Shown here: positions 4,590 through 5,735 of the stretch, one piece after another | Position numbering within the stretch: the stretch's first letter is position 1 | How the letters are laid out: the number at the start of each line of letters is the position of its first letter | Notes under the pieces: generated by a model | Seen by the model: only the letters and a program-made list of their open reading frames with translations | What the model was told of the DNA's origin: nothing | The model's database searches: none | Position numbers and translations under genes: made by a program | Assembly (NCBI GenBank): GCA_002352105.1 | Contig: DEHV01000071.1 | Coordinates: forward strand, 688-6,422 | DNA length: 5,735 bases | Origin: Chitinophagaceae bacterium UBA2791 | GTDB taxonomy: Bacteria > Bacteroidota > Bacteroidia > Chitinophagales > Chitinophagaceae | Direction: 5' to 3'

Positions 4590-5735
4590 TTACAATTCTT
4601 TCCGCAGCCTGGCTACCGGTATATTCAATTGTTCGCGGTATTTGGCCACCGTTCTGCGGGCAATATTATACCCTTTTTCCTGCAAAAGCTCGGTAAGTTT
4701 TTCATCGCTTAACGGTTTCTTCTTGCTCTCTCCCTCAATAAAATTGCTGAGTATTTTTTTCACTTCCCGGGTAGATACCTCTTCGCCGCTTTCCGTGCTC
4801 AGGGATTCGCTGAAAAAGAACTTTAACCGGTAGGTGCCAAACTCCGTTTGTACAAATTTACTGTTGGCCACCCGGCTTACCGTCGAAATATCGAGATTGG
4901 TGCGCTCCGCAATATCTTTAAGGATCATCGGCTTTAGCCGGGTTTCATCGCCCGTAAGAAAAAACTCCAGCTGGTATTCCATAATGGTTTCCATTACGCT
5001 GGTGAGCGTGTGTTGCCGTTGCTTGATGGCGTCGATAAACCATTTCGCGGCGTCGATCTTCTGCTTAATGAACAAGACCGCTTCCTTCTGCCGCTTGTCT
5101 TTTTTGCTGCCCTTATCATATTCCCTAAGCATGTCGCGATAACCTTCGCTGATCCTGAGATCGGGCGCATTCTTTGAATTGAGCGTCAGCTCCAGTTTGC
5201 CCGCATTGTTAAAAATGAAAAAATCCGGAACCACATAACTTTCGGCCTTGTTAATGTCAATGTGATTGCCGCCGGGCTTGGGGTTGAGCTTGATGATCTG
5301 GTTGATCGCCTCTTTCAGCTGCTCGTCGGTCAGATTAAGCCCGCGCTGTATCTTATCATAATGTTTCTTGGTAAACTCATCGAAATAAAGCGAGAGTATA
5401 TCGATCGCCGTTTCTATTTCTACCCGGTCGCCCCTTTGCCTTTGTAATTGCAACAGCAGGCATTCCTGCAGGTTGCGGGCCCCGATGCCGGGTGGGTCGA
5501 ATTGCTGGATCATGCCGATAATAGCTTCCACTTCGGCCTCATTGCTCTCCATATTCTGCCGGAAAGCAAGATCATCCACAATGGCCGCCGTTTCCCTGCG
5601 CAAATACCCGTCGTCGTCAATGCTTCCGACGATCTGCTCCGCCAGTTTATGCTCATGCTCGCTGAGCTTGAGCATTCCCAGTTGCTCCTGCAAATGTTCA
5701 TGGAATGATTTCTGTATGCTGTAGGGAACTACTTT
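4590..5735 (-). CDS. rpoN: RNA polymerase sigma-54 factor, C-terminal 381 residues (N-terminus outside window)
   Basis: Sigma-54 directs RNA polymerase to -24/-12 promoters that need an ATP-driven activator. The frame stays open to the right edge; its first visible residues are KVVPYSIQKSFHEH, so the internal TTG at 5691-5693 is not the start. Only the glutamine-rich region I and the beginning of the core-binding domain are missing. Visible parts, counted from the edge, are as follows. The core-binding domain has SIDDDGYLRR (38-47) and the conserved FDPPGIGARNLQE (79-91), then LNPKPGG (150-156). The DNA-binding HTH DISTVSRVANSKFVQT lies at 282-297. The RpoN box ARRTVAKYRE lies at 359-368, near the C-terminus as expected. 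All DNA-recognition elements are intact. The PAP2-like gene follows after 77 bases. Confidence 0.96.
   Translation of the reverse strand, partial: KVVPYSIQKSFHEHLQEQLGMLKLSEHEHKLAEQIVGSIDDDGYLRRETAAIVDDLAFRQNMESNEAEVEAIIGMIQQFDPPGIGARNLQECLLLQLQRQRGDRVEIETAIDILSLYFDEFTKKHYDKIQRGLNLTDEQLKEAINQIIKLNPKPGGNHIDINKAESYVVPDFFIFNNAGKLELTLNSKNAPDLRISEGYRDMLREYDKGSKKDKRQKEAVLFIKQKIDAAKWFIDAIKQRQHTLTSVMETIMEYQLEFFLTGDETRLKPMILKDIAERTNLDISTVSRVANSKFVQTEFGTYRLKFFFSESLSTESGEEVSTREVKKILSNFIEGESKKKPLSDEKLTELLQEKGYNIARRTVAKYREQLNIPVARLRKEL

Noticed and set aside
1..5735. CRISPR array, insertion sequence or phage genes
   Set aside because: No regularly spaced repeats, transposase motifs, terminal inverted repeats or phage-like genes were seen.

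Overview
The window looks like a piece of a Bacteroidota chromosome, most likely from the Chitinophagaceae. The RecA and sigma-54 sequences fit that group. Start codons lack Shine-Dalgarno sequences, and several genes have TAnnTTTG-type -7 boxes upstream. This placement is from family knowledge and was not tested by a search.

Layout. (1) Positions 1-96, minus strand: the first 32 codons of an Lrp/AsnC-type regulator, cut by the window edge. (2) Positions 97-772: 676 bases with no convincing intact protein gene. This is not empty DNA. It holds an AT-rich leader, a strong hairpin (249-283), a complete tRNA-like cloverleaf with a long variable-arm insertion (351-520), and a textbook intrinsic terminator (545-582) that closes a plus-strand RNA gene. 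A possible decayed protein end lies at 613-747. (3) Positions 773-1702, plus: a PLP-dependent cysteine synthase family enzyme. (4) Positions 1872-2309, minus: a hotdog-fold acyl-CoA thioesterase. (5) Positions 2310-2662: intergenic, with the recA terminator and an imperfect 30-bp direct repeat. (6) Minus-strand block from the right edge inward: rpoN (sigma-54, N-terminus outside the window), a divergent PAP2-like membrane protein, then recA behind its own promoter region.

The protein genes are mostly housekeeping: recombination (RecA), transcription (sigma-54), lipid or CoA-ester metabolism (thioesterase, PAP2-like protein) and sulfur amino acid metabolism (cysteine synthase homologue). rpoN and the PAP2-like gene lie 77 bases apart on one strand and may be co-transcribed. 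recA follows after 167 bases and probably has its own promoter.

The most unusual content is the RNA locus at about 249-582. All five stems of a class II tRNA can be drawn with canonical spacing, and the D-arm and T-loop carry the conserved tRNA bases. However, the variable arm carries 87 extra nucleotides and the anticodon loop is abnormal, with GTC as anticodon and a pyrimidine at position 37. It is either a degenerating tRNA or, as the intact stems and dedicated terminator suggest, a tRNA-mimicking non-coding RNA with its own function.
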